Assembly: GCF_007859315.1 (NCBI RefSeq)
Contig: NZ_VOHA01000002.1
Coordinates: 558,001-622,000, forward strand
Reading direction: 5' to 3'
DNA length: 64,000 nt
Source of the DNA: Reyranella sp. CPCC 100927
Lineage (GTDB): Bacteria; Pseudomonadota; Alphaproteobacteria; Reyranellales; Reyranellaceae
Shown here: positions 47,995 to 55,406 of the stretch, one piece after another
How positions within the stretch are numbered: position 1 is the stretch's first letter
How the letters are laid out: every line of letters starts with the position of its first letter
The notes under the pieces: model-generated
Databases searched by the model: none
What the model saw: the letters and a program-made list of their open reading frames with translations, nothing else
Told to the model about the DNA's origin: nothing
Made by a program: the position numbers and the translations under genes

Positions 47995-48130
47995 GCCGAT
48001 GCCGCGCTGCACAATATTATGGCGGAGCGTAAAAAGCCTAGAAATTACAATCGACTGGCCTATCTGGATCGTTCCGCAGGCCGGACATGCCGCACTGCCG
48101 CCAAGGCAGTTCGTGCATTCTCCTGGCAAT

Positions 48131-48694
48131 TCAGCGTGTCGCCCCGGGCGACCACAGCACATCGCGGGCGCCCTTGTCATTGAGGTGGCGCGCCATGACG
48201 AACAGATGATCCGACACCCGGTTGATGTAACGCAGCGCCTCCTGGTTGACCGTCTCGCGTTGCGCCAGCGCCGTCATTTCGCGCTCGGCGCGACGCGCCA
48301 CCGTGCGGGCCAGATGCAGATAGGTCGCCGCCGGCGTGCCGCCCGGCAGGATGAAGGATTTGAGCGGCGCCAGGTCGGCATTCATGGCGTCGATCTCGCG
48401 CTCCAGCCTTTCGACCTGGCTTGCCACGATGCGCAGCCGCTCGCGCGTGTTGCCTTCGGCTTCGGGGGTGCAGAGATCGGCACCCAGGTCGAACAGATCG
48501 TTCTGGATGCGCGCCAGCATGGCGTCATCATCACCGGTCGTGTGCAGGCGCGCCAGCCCGATGGTGGCATTGGCCTCGTCCACCGCACCGTAGGCGGCCA
48601 CCCGCTGGTCATGCTTCTCTACGCGCTCGCCATTGCCCAGCGACGTCTTTCCCTTGTCGCCGCCGCGCGTGTAGATGCGGGTGAGTTGAACCAT
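48131..48694 (-). CDS. PduO-type ATP:cob(I)alamin adenosyltransferase
   Basis: 187 residues. The ATP-binding N-terminal motif TRGGDKGKTSLGNGERVEK (residues 7-25), DQRVAAYGAVDEANA, the helix FDLGADLCTPE and the signature RTVARRAEREM are those of the PduO/MMAB family. It makes adenosylcobalamin, the cofactor of NrdJ and of ethylmalonyl-CoA and methylmalonyl-CoA mutases. It is 18 bp downstream of the HIG1 gene and in the same direction. Confidence 0.95.
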   Translation of the reverse strand: MVQLTRIYTRGGDKGKTSLGNGERVEKHDQRVAAYGAVDEANATIGLARLHTTGDDDAMLARIQNDLFDLGADLCTPEAEGNTRERLRIVASQVERLEREIDAMNADLAPLKSFILPGGTPAATYLHLARTVARRAEREMTALAQRETVNQEALRYINRVSDHLFVMARHLNDKGARDVLWSPGATR

Positions 48695-48712
48695 GACTGT
48701 CTCCTGCCGGCC

Positions 48713-48922
48713 TCAAGCGTTCTTGAGGAAATACCAGACGATGATCAGCACGACGGCAGCGATCTGAAAACGCACCCGCCACCACATCACCTGATTGCTG
48801 CGGCGGGCACCTTCGACCGTACCCTGGCCCGCCCGCATCATGCCGACGAAGATCGAGCCCAGCGCGCCCAGCATGCACAGCCCGGCGAAAATCAGGGCGA
48901 TATAGGACAGGGCTTTGGCCAT
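48713..48922 (-). CDS. HIG1-like twin-transmembrane protein
   Basis: 69 residues with helices at about 5-27 and 50-66. The intervening ARRSNQVMWWRVRFQ corresponds to the SNKLMRWRVxxQ motif of HIG1-domain proteins, whose members associate with respiratory supercomplexes. Pairing with a PduO adenosyltransferase gene near etfBA is common in alphaproteobacteria. Role inferred from the motif only. Confidence 0.8.
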   Translation of the reverse strand: MAKALSYIALIFAGLCMLGALGSIFVGMMRAGQGTVEGARRSNQVMWWRVRFQIAAVVLIIVWYFLKNA

Positions 48923-49001
48923 GGTCTGGTTTCCTGGAACGGCGATGTCGCTAACTTGTCATGATATGGGGTCGCGGCCTAGCGGTTGTCAGGGCCGGCC
49001 C

Positions 49002-49646
49002 TCATGCGCCGACCAGGTCCGGCAACCTGCGCATGTCGTCGAAAACCTCGGCACCGGCGTCGAATAACGCCGCCCGATCCTGGGGGTTGCCGCCATAGCC
49101 GAGCACCCGCATGCCGGCGGCACGGCCGGCCATCACGCCGGGCACCGAATCCTCGATCACGATGCACTCTTGCGGCGCTGCACCCATGACCTCGGCGGCA
49201 TGAAGGAAGACATCGGGCGCCGGCTTGCCGCGCGACACCATCGATGCCGTGAAGATGCGCTCGACGCCGAAAAAGTCGAGCAGGCCGGTGAGCGCCAGGT
49301 TGTCGCGCACGTGCTCGTAGAGCCCTGAAGACGCCACGCACTTGGCCTGCGGCAGCCGGGCCAGCGCATCGGCGACGCCGGCGATCGGCTGCAGTCCCTC
49401 CCGCTCGAACCAGCGGTCGCTGGCAGCGAAGATGCTGTCCTGAAAATCGTCGGGCAGCGGGCGACCCAGTGCCGCCGCGACAATGGCGCAGGCGTCCGGC
49501 CATGGCCGTCCGTTGAACCGGCGCGCGCACTCGTCCACCGACCACGCGAGCCCATAGTGCGTGAGCGCATCCGCCCAGGCGAGGTTGTAAAGGCGCTCGC
49601 TGTCGATCAGCGTGCCGTCGCAGTCGAAGATGAGGAGAGTCGGCAT
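49002..49646 (-). CDS. HAD-family phosphatase (beta-phosphoglucomutase-like), A
   Basis: 214 residues with cap: motif I LIFDCDGTLIDSERLY (Asp nucleophile residue 9), motif II VASSGLYEHV, motif III SRGKPAPDVFLHAAE, motif IV CIVIEDSVPGVMAGRAAG. The subfamily includes 6-phosphogluconate phosphatase YieH, sugar-phosphate phosphatases and phosphoglucomutases. A paralogue with the same plan lies at 51733-52377. Substrate unknown. Confidence 0.92.
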   Translation of the reverse strand: MPTLLIFDCDGTLIDSERLYNLAWADALTHYGLAWSVDECARRFNGRPWPDACAIVAAALGRPLPDDFQDSIFAASDRWFEREGLQPIAGVADALARLPQAKCVASSGLYEHVRDNLALTGLLDFFGVERIFTASMVSRGKPAPDVFLHAAEVMGAAPQECIVIEDSVPGVMAGRAAGMRVLGYGGNPQDRAALFDAGAEVFDDMRRLPDLVGA

Positions 49647-49671
49647 GGCCGCCCTCCTCTACAGCATCGGT

Positions 49672-50511
49672 TCAGGTGGCCGAAGCTGATTCGGTCAGGC
49701 CTGTCAGCCGCAGGCTGAGTTGCCGCAGTTGCGCGCGGGCTTGGGCATCATAGGCCTGGGCGTCGGCGCGGGTCTCCCGCAGCCCGTTGAAATAGAGGCC
49801 GCCGCGTCCCTCGAGTTGCGGCGACAGAGCGAGGTTGAGGATCGCTTCGGCGCCCTCCTCGACCGTGCTCGACGGCGGCATGCCGCTGCGGCGTACCATG
49901 GTCGTGTCCATGAATGTCGCGGGATGCAGGCAGTTGGCCGTGACGCCGGAGCCGGCGAGTTCGTCGCCCAGGTCGACCGTAAACATGATCTGCGCCAGCT
50001 TGCTCTGGCGATAGGCACGCCAGCCGTCATAGGCCCGGTTCAACATCACGTCATCGAAATCGATCGCCTGCTGGCCTGCCGATGCGACATTGATCAGGCG
50101 TGCCGGCGCACTGCGCCGCAGCAATGGCAACAGCAACCGGGCCAACAGGAAACCCGAGAGATAGTTCACGGCGAAACGCAGCTCATGGCCGTCGGCGCTG
50201 ACCTCGCGTCGCCCGGCCGCGCCATCGGTGCCGATGCCGGCGTTGTTGATCAGCGGATGCAGCTGGTCCGTTCGCCCGACAACCGCCTCGGCCAGACGGC
50301 GAACGTCGGCCAGCGCGGCAAGATCGGCGGCGAGAAATTCGGCACTACCGCCAGCGTCTGCGATCTCACCGACGAGCTGTTCGCCGCGCTCCCGGTTGCG
50401 GCCGTGCACCAGGACGCGCGCACCGGCGTCGCCCAGGCGCCGCGCAACAAGCCGCCCGACACCATCCGTCGATCCCGTCACGAGAACGGTCTTGCCCTGT
50501 AGCACCGTCAT
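49672..50511 (-). CDS. SDR-family oxidoreductase, retinol-dehydrogenase-like
   Basis: 279 residues. TGSTDGVGRLVARRLGDAGARVLVHGRN gives TGxxxGxG and a basic residue suggesting NADP. INNAGIG, SVASAGQQ (Ser) and YRQSKLAQ (Tyr/Lys) complete the site. The YDGWRAYRQSKLAQIMFT arrangement is typical of the retinol dehydrogenase/WW-oxidoreductase-like extended branch. It lies 25 bp upstream of the HAD gene at 49002 in the same direction. Confidence 0.92.
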   Translation of the reverse strand: MTVLQGKTVLVTGSTDGVGRLVARRLGDAGARVLVHGRNRERGEQLVGEIADAGGSAEFLAADLAALADVRRLAEAVVGRTDQLHPLINNAGIGTDGAAGRREVSADGHELRFAVNYLSGFLLARLLLPLLRRSAPARLINVASAGQQAIDFDDVMLNRAYDGWRAYRQSKLAQIMFTVDLGDELAGSGVTANCLHPATFMDTTMVRRSGMPPSSTVEEGAEAILNLALSPQLEGRGGLYFNGLRETRADAQAYDAQARAQLRQLSLRLTGLTESASAT

Positions 50512-50582
50512 GGAAACCTCTGCATCAATGCTGTGGCTTCCACATAGGGTGGCCCGTCTGTGACGACCAGCCTCCCTGTCGG

Positions 50583-51017
50583 TCAGACGTCGGTCCGTTC
50601 TTCGGCCACCGTCTTGCGCTCGGCCATGTTGAAGCGCTTGTCGTAGATCGGCCGGCCGCCGGTGGTCGGGCCGGGGTATTGCACGATCAGGATCACGCCG
50701 CCGCTCTTGGTGTGCAGCTCGTCCTCGTAGTGCGGGTCGGCGTGCCAGATCATGGTGCCCGGTCCCCAGGTTTTCCCGGCAACCTCGAATTCGCCTTCCA
50801 GCACGTACCAGATCTGCGCGAAGTCATGCTTGTGCAAGGGATGCCACGCCCCCGGCTCCAGCCGCAGCAGACCGGCATTGGGTTCGGTCGGATTTTCCGG
50901 CCGCGGATGGAACAGCATCTTGCCGGTCTCGCCGGGCCAGCGGATCGTCTCCCACTCCAGATCATCGACATGCCGGACGACGGCCGGCGCGTGCTCGCGT
51001 TTGGCGGTGTCGCTCAT
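50583..51017 (-). CDS. Cupin-domain protein
   Basis: 144 residues. Motif 1 PGAWHPLHKHDFAQIWYVLEGEFEV contains two His and a Gln, motif 2 GPGTMIWHADPHYEDELHTKSGG carries further His/Asp/Glu, consistent with a metal site. The ATG shares its first base with the last base of the stop of the upstream XRE-cupin regulator gene, so the two are translationally coupled and the regulator may sense the cupin's ligand. Confidence 0.9.
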   Translation of the reverse strand: MSDTAKREHAPAVVRHVDDLEWETIRWPGETGKMLFHPRPENPTEPNAGLLRLEPGAWHPLHKHDFAQIWYVLEGEFEVAGKTWGPGTMIWHADPHYEDELHTKSGGVILIVQYPGPTTGGRPIYDKRFNMAERKTVAEERTDV

Positions 51018-51673
51018 CAGCGTCCTCCTCTTCTGACGGCTTTCACGTCGGTTCCGGCCAACGCCAGAAAGATCGGTGGCACCTGCGCGCTGGCACCCAA
51101 CCGGGTGTGCACCATCAACATGCGCGCCGGCGTCTCACCGGCATTGCGGCCCTGATGCGCAATCGACGCGTCGAAATGCAGGGAGTCGCCGGCCTCCATC
51201 ACCATGCGCTCAGCGCCGATCTGAAACTCGATGCGGCCCGACAGGATCAACAGGAATTCTTCGCCCTCATGCGCCACCAGCGCGATCTCGCGCCGCCGCG
51301 TCGGCGGAAATTCCAGTTCGAACGCATCCAGCAGCGGCTGGTGCAGATCTCCCCCCAGCCGCCGCCAGGCATAGCCGTTGGGACTGGCGATCCAGTCGGC
51401 ATTCGACCGCGCCCGCCGCATCAGGACATGGGTCGGTGGCGGCGATGCCGGCCGCACCTCGCCGAAGAGCTGCGCCATCGGGACGTCGAGTGTGGTCGAC
51501 AGCCGGATCAGGTTGGCGATCGAGGCGTTGGCCTCGCCGCGTTCCAACCGCGACAGGAAGGCGGCCGACAGCTCCGTGCGCGCCGCGACATCACCCAGCG
51601 TCAGGCCACGGCGCTGGCGCGCTTGGCGCAGCTGCTCGCCGAGCGAGCGTGCGAGATCGGCTACATCAGACAT
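51017..51673 (-). CDS. XRE-family regulator with C-terminal cupin
   Basis: 218 residues. The helix-turn-helix is at residues 14-65 (LRQARQRRGLTLGDVAARTELSAAFLSRLERGEANAS). The cupin effector domain occupies about 105-200 (VAHEGEEFLLILSGRIEFQIGAERMVMEAGDSLHFDASIAHQGRNAGE), with the usual H-x-G-E-E-x(6)-G motif. This is the PuuR/SutR type. It overlaps the downstream cupin gene by 1 bp. The 51674-51732 flank is AT-rich and could hold its operator. Confidence 0.93.
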   Translation of the reverse strand: MSDVADLARSLGEQLRQARQRRGLTLGDVAARTELSAAFLSRLERGEANASIANLIRLSTTLDVPMAQLFGEVRPASPPPTHVLMRRARSNADWIASPNGYAWRRLGGDLHQPLLDAFELEFPPTRRREIALVAHEGEEFLLILSGRIEFQIGAERMVMEAGDSLHFDASIAHQGRNAGETPARMLMVHTRLGASAQVPPIFLALAGTDVKAVRRGGR

Positions 51674-51732
51674 GCGGCCAATCTAGCGGTTGGCTCTCCA
51701 TACACAAGGCGATTTGCATATAGAGCAAATTT

Positions 51733-52377
51733 TTATCCGATCAGCGTCGGCAGCGTCCGCATGTCGTCAAACAGGTGTCCGCCGGCCGTCACCAGACCGT
51801 CACGGTCGGCGTAGGGTGCGCCGGCATAGCAGAGCACGCGCATGCCGGCCGCGACCGCCGCCTGCGTGCCGGCAACCGCATCCTCGACGACGACGCACAG
51901 ATCAGGGGTGGTGCCCATCTCGCGAGCGGCGAGGAGAAAAAGGTCGGGAAACGGCTTGCCGCGTTCGACCTGGGTGGCGCTGAAAATGCGTCCCTCGAAA
52001 CGGTCCCACAGGCCAGCACCGCCCAGCGTGATGCGCATCTTGCCGAGATCACCCGACGAGGCGACGCATGTGCGATGCCCGGCCGCTTCCAGTGTATCGA
52101 TGGCCGCCCCAACGCCCGGCACGGCGCCGACGCGCTCGCGCTTGAAGGCGGCGAAGGTGTCGGCCTGCAGGCGGTCGACGAAGCCCGGCGGTAGCGCCCG
52201 GCCGAGTTCCGCTTCTGCGATGGCGATACAGCTCTTCAGCGAGCGCCCGAGCAGGCGACGCATGGTCTCGGGTACGTCCCATGCCAGCCCTTCGCGGTTC
52301 AATGCCTCGGAAAAGCAGCGGTTCGATACCGGTTCGGTGTCGACCAGAACACCGTCGCAGTCGAAGATGATGAGCAT
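51733..52377 (-). CDS. HAD-family phosphatase (beta-phosphoglucomutase-like), B
   Basis: 214 residues, same length and plan as 49002-49646: IIFDCDGVLVDTEPVSNR, VASSGDLGKMR, ERGKPFPDLFLLAAREMG and CVVVEDAVAGTQAAVAAGMRVLCYAG, even ending alike (FDDMRTLPTLIG versus FDDMRRLPDLVGA). A duplication within 3 kb is therefore likely. Substrate unknown. Confidence 0.92.
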   Translation of the reverse strand: MLIIFDCDGVLVDTEPVSNRCFSEALNREGLAWDVPETMRRLLGRSLKSCIAIAEAELGRALPPGFVDRLQADTFAAFKRERVGAVPGVGAAIDTLEAAGHRTCVASSGDLGKMRITLGGAGLWDRFEGRIFSATQVERGKPFPDLFLLAAREMGTTPDLCVVVEDAVAGTQAAVAAGMRVLCYAGAPYADRDGLVTAGGHLFDDMRTLPTLIG

Positions 52378-52486
52378 GCCACCTCTGTCTCAGGCCGGCT
52401 CGCTGTGCGATCGGCAGGCCTGACGCCTCTACCACATCGAGCGATGATCTGGCATGTCCGCTCCATAGGAGCAAAAGGAGGAAACG

Positions 52487-53254
52487 ATGAAACTGGCAGG
52501 CAAGGTCGCGGTCGTCACCGGTGCGGCCGGTGGCATCGGCGCCGCGATGGCGCGGCGCTTCGCGCAGGAGGGTGCCAAGGGCGTCGTGGTGGCCGACCTG
52601 CACGAGGAACCGCTGCGGGCGCTCGCCAAGGAGATCGGCGGACTGGCGGTGGCGTGCGACGTCGGCAAGGAAGTCGACATCGTGGCGCTGGCGACGCGGG
52701 CCGAGGAACGCTTCGGGCCGATCGACGTGTTCTGCTCCAACGCCGGCCTGGTCCGCGAGGGTGACGAGGATTCGTCTGACGGCGACTGGGCGCTGAACTG
52801 GTCGGTGCACGTGATGTCGCATGTCTACGCAGCCCGCACCGTCGTCAAGAAGATGGCGGAACGGGGCTCGGGCTACATCGTGAACACCGCCTCGGCCGCC
52901 GGGCTGCTGACGTCATTGCCGTCGGCGACCTATGCCGTCACCAAGCACGCCGCCGTGGCGTTCGCCGAGTGGCTGGCCATCACCTATGGCGATCGCGGCG
53001 TGAAAGTCTCGGTGCTGTGTCCGCAGGCCGTACGCACGGCGATGATCCAGGGCCGCGAAGGCGGCTCGGCCAGCGTCGACGGCATCATCGAACCTGAAGA
53101 GCTGGCCGACTGCGTGGTGCGCACCATGGACGCGGAAAAGTTCCTGATCCTGCCGCACCCGCAGGTACTGGAATACTTGCAGCGCAAGACATCCGACTAC
53201 GACCGCTGGCTCGCCGGCATGCGCCGCCTGCGCGGCAGGAGCCGGGACGCGTAG
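52487..53254 (+). CDS. SDR-family oxidoreductase
   Basis: 255 residues. VVTGAAGGIGAAMARRFAQEGAKGVVVADL (Asp after the second strand: NAD), CSNAGLV, NTASAAG and YAVTKHAAV with the catalytic Tyr/Lys. EPEELADCVVRTMDAEKFLILPHPQVLEYLQRK at the end is common in SDRs with a CoA-ester or steroid-like substrate. The ATG has AGGAGGAA upstream. Monocistronic, ending in a large inverted repeat. Confidence 0.92.
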   Translation: MKLAGKVAVVTGAAGGIGAAMARRFAQEGAKGVVVADLHEEPLRALAKEIGGLAVACDVGKEVDIVALATRAEERFGPIDVFCSNAGLVREGDEDSSDGDWALNWSVHVMSHVYAARTVVKKMAERGSGYIVNTASAAGLLTSLPSATYAVTKHAAVAFAEWLAITYGDRGVKVSVLCPQAVRTAMIQGREGGSASVDGIIEPEELADCVVRTMDAEKFLILPHPQVLEYLQRKTSDYDRWLAGMRRLRGRSRDA

Positions 53255-53258
53255 AACC

Positions 53259-53441
53259 CCCTCTCCGCCCGCGGGAGCGGGGGGAGAGGGAGGGGCCCAT
53301 GCCGAAGGCATGGGAGGGTGAGGTGGGTGTTGGACCGGACGTGATCTCTTGGCCGAAAAAGCACCCGTTCGAACACCCACCTCACCCTCCCACGCTTCGC
53401 GTGGGCCCCTCCCTCTCCCCCCACTGCGTGGGTGGAGAGGG
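53259..53441. repeat. 183-bp inverted-repeat element between two convergent SDR genes
   Basis: Arms of about 75 bp (CCCTCTCC ... GGGTGAGGTGGGTGTT and the reverse complement) flank a 25-bp centre. Each arm contains a smaller palindrome (CCCATGCCGAAGGCATGGG left, CCCACGCTTCGCGTGGG right). It fills the whole gap between the stop codons and probably forms a strong cruciform or terminator. Confidence 0.8.
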
Positions 53442-53445
53442 CTGA

Positions 53446-54345
53446 CTAATCCAGATCCAGCCCGTTCATGCCGGCGTTCTTGCGGGCGCGGGCGACCATG
53501 TCCTTGACGATCGGGCCCAGCGTCGCCGGGTCAGCCACGGCATCGATGGTCGGGCCGCGATGCCAGCCCTCGGCGACGGCGATGATGCCGTTACCGGCCT
53601 GGAAGACGCGGCCGGTGATATCGCCGGACTCCTCGCTCGCCAGCCACACGGCGATCGGCGCCACCCAGCGCGGGTTGCGGCGCTCGACCTCTTCCGGCGT
53701 GTACTGCCGCAGGTCGGCCGTCATGCGGGTGTGCGCCGACGGCGAGATGCAGTTCACCGTGACACCATAGCGGCGCATTTCGCGCGCGGCGATGACGGTC
53801 AGTGACGCGATGCCGGCCTTGGCGGCGCCGTAGTTGCTCTGGCCGATGTTGCCGTAGATGCCGGATACCGACGTGGTGTTGATCAGTCGCGCGTTGACCG
53901 GCGCGCCGGTCTCCTTGGCGCGATCGCGCCAGTAGGCACAGGCATGTCGCGCCGGCGCGAAGGTGCCTTTCAGGTGCACCTTGATGACGGCGTCCCACTC
54001 CGCCTCGCTCATGTTGACCAGCATGCGATCGCGCAGGATGCCGGCATTGCTGATCACGACGTCGAGCTTGCCGAACGTCTTGATCGCCTGGTCGATCATG
54101 TTCTTGGCGCCGTTCCAGTCGCTGACGTCATCGCCGTTGGCCACGGCTTCGCCGCCGGCCTTGCGGATCTCCTCGACCACCTGCTCGGCCGGCGAGAGAT
54201 CCGTTCCCGTACCGTCGGCTGTGCCGCCGAGATCGTTCACCACCACCTTGGCGCCCTGCGCCGCCAGCATCAACGCGTACTCGCGCCCGACGCCGCGCGC
54301 GCCGCCGGTGACGATGCAGACGCGACCTTCACACAAACCCGCCAT
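53446..54345 (-). CDS. SDR-family oxidoreductase (3-hydroxyacyl-CoA/MFE-2-like)
   Basis: 299 residues. VCIVTGGARGVGREYALMLAAQGAKVVVNDLGG is the nucleotide site of the peroxisomal multifunctional enzyme-2-like branch (long insert GTADGTGTDLSPAEQVVEEI). Also ISNAGILRDRMLVNM, NTTSVSG and NYGAAKAGI with Tyr/Lys. Substrate probably a hydroxyacyl-CoA. The ATG at 54345 follows GGAGGGAACC; upstream in-frame codons are not needed. Confidence 0.92.
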   Translation of the reverse strand: MAGLCEGRVCIVTGGARGVGREYALMLAAQGAKVVVNDLGGTADGTGTDLSPAEQVVEEIRKAGGEAVANGDDVSDWNGAKNMIDQAIKTFGKLDVVISNAGILRDRMLVNMSEAEWDAVIKVHLKGTFAPARHACAYWRDRAKETGAPVNARLINTTSVSGIYGNIGQSNYGAAKAGIASLTVIAAREMRRYGVTVNCISPSAHTRMTADLRQYTPEEVERRNPRWVAPIAVWLASEESGDITGRVFQAGNGIIAVAEGWHRGPTIDAVADPATLGPIVKDMVARARKNAGMNGLDLD

Positions 54346-54662
54346 GGTTCCCTCCATATGATCGGCGGCCAATGATCGCCCACGCGACCTCGCCGCTGGA
54401 TCGCAAGACCGGCCAAGGCTACCAACCCTGCCGGTGATCGCGGAATCGTTACGTCAAGCTCGTTCCGCTCTCCGGCTCGGATCCGGCCTGCGTTTGTCGC
54501 GAAAAAAGGGGCGCATCCTGCGCCGCCATGTCGAAACTGAGGCAACCATGGCGCCGCGCGCCCGACCTGCGGCCGATTCAAGATATTTGCTGAAGCCAAG
54601 GGATGGGGCCGTCAGCTGCGCGTAAGACCTGACGTAACGGCCTCACAAAGGAGGGGCATGTC
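54346..54662. other. Gene-free stretch, 317 bp
   Basis: No credible gene. It holds the 5' flank of the SDR gene, a run of A and G (GAAAAAAGGGGCG near 54503-54515), and, at 54568-54592, a 25-bp block shared with the leader of the next lipoprotein gene. Confidence 0.6.
54568..54592 (+). repeat. Leader block shared by two lipoprotein genes (copy 1)
   Basis: TGCGGCCGATTCAAGATATT and onward to 54592, about 75 bp before the ATG at 54663. Copy 2 at 54998-55021 reads TTGCGGCTGATCCAAGATATT. Upstream flanks (GCGCCCGAC / GCCCCAAC) are also alike, so a promoter and leader of about 50 bp were probably duplicated with the gene. Confidence 0.6.
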
Positions 54663-54902
54663 ATGCGCAGCCATCTGACCCGTACGCTCGCCATCGCCAC
54701 GGCACTCGTTGTCACGGGAGTCGGTTTGAGCGCCTGCGTTTCCAACAGCTATTACGACGGCAATCCGCGCTACAGCTACGACCACCGCTATCGTGACGGC
54801 TACAAGTACCCGCGCCACGGCTATAACGACCGCCACGACGGGCGCCGCTGGGTCGATCGTGACGGCGATGGCCGCCGGGACTGGTGGGAGCACCGTCGCT
54901 AG
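54663..54902 (+). CDS. Small lipoprotein, Tyr/Arg/Asp-rich
   Basis: 79 residues. MRSHLTRTLAIATALVVTGVGLSAC is a lipoprotein signal with lipobox LSAC (Cys25). The mature 55 residues are highly charged and aromatic (YYDGNPRYSYDHRYRDGYKY, then DGRRWVDRDGDGRRDWWEHRR). AAAGGAGGGG lies upstream. Related in signal and leader to the gene at 55104. Function unknown. Confidence 0.82.
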   Translation: MRSHLTRTLAIATALVVTGVGLSACVSNSYYDGNPRYSYDHRYRDGYKYPRHGYNDRHDGRRWVDRDGDGRRDWWEHRR

Positions 54903-54997
54903 GGTCGTGAGGCTCGACGCAACGAGCCTCACCGCCACTTCGCCAACGAGCACAACCTTAAGGTTTCGTCAGCGACAAGGCGGCCGCGCCCCAACAT

Positions 54998-55021
54998 TGC
55001 GGCTGATCCAAGATATTTCGT
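54998..55021 (+). repeat. Leader block shared by two lipoprotein genes (copy 2)
   Basis: TTGCGGCTGATCCAAGATAT and onward, 86 bp before the ATG at 55104; see copy 1 at 54568. The AAGATATTT part is strictly conserved in both and could include a -10 element. Confidence 0.6.
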
Positions 55022-55058
55022 GTCGGCAATAGCCGCGCGGTGCGGGGCGCCCTACTTC

Positions 55059-55092
55059 CCTTTCGAGCAGGCCGAGTGCCCTGCTCGAAAGG
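55059..55092 (+). promoter_or_regulatory. Hairpin covering the ribosome-binding site of a lipoprotein gene
   Basis: CCTTTCGAGCAGG (55059-55071) and CCTGCTCGAAAGG (55080-55092) are perfect 13-bp complements with an 8-base loop. The right arm ends in AAAGG, which with GATGAG forms the Shine-Dalgarno of the gene starting at 55104. Folding would hide the site, suggesting a thermometer, protein-binding or other translational switch. Confidence 0.6.
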
Positions 55093-55103
55093 ATGAGCCT
55101 ATC

Positions 55104-55406
55104 ATGCGCAACAATCTCACGCGTGTGATCATCGTTACCGCAACGCTGGTCGTTGCCGGCGCCGGATTGAGCGGGTGTGTCACCGCCTATGACCCATACC
55201 CCGCCTACAACACCTACGAGTCGCCATGGTACGGCTATGGCTGGCACGGGTACTGGGACAACGCCTGGGGTGGTTACGGCTGGGACCATCACCGGTGGGA
55301 AGCCTGGCGCCGGGAACACCCGTGGGTCAATTCACCCAACCACGCATGGACCGGCCCGCCGGCGCACGCATGGGCGAACGCCGGCAAACCCTTCCACCGC
55401 GGCTAG
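55104..55406 (+). CDS. Small lipoprotein, Trp/Tyr/His-rich
   Basis: 100 residues. MRNNLTRVIIVTATLVVAGAGLSGC carries lipobox LSGC (Cys25), close to the signal of 54663 (same MR-xx-LTR ... VV-G-GLS-C frame). The mature part is rich in Trp, Tyr, Gly and His (WYGYGWHGYWDN, GYGWDHHRWEAWRRE). The ATG at 55104 follows GAAAGGATGAG; an earlier in-frame start is not needed. The stop TAG overlaps the mcd stop on the other strand in CTAG. Function unknown. Confidence 0.82.
   Translation: MRNNLTRVIIVTATLVVAGAGLSGCVTAYDPYPAYNTYESPWYGYGWHGYWDNAWGGYGWDHHRWEAWRREHPWVNSPNHAWTGPPAHAWANAGKPFHRG

Noticed and set aside
48019-48186. Small basic reading (about 55 codons) between etfB and the PduO gene
   Set aside because: No ribosome-binding site, no recognisable domain, and it runs into the 3' end of the adenosyltransferase gene.
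54448-54490. EcfG-type promoter (GGAAT ... CGTT) before the first small lipoprotein
   Set aside because: The spacing is 14 bp instead of 16-17 and GGAAC is not matched.
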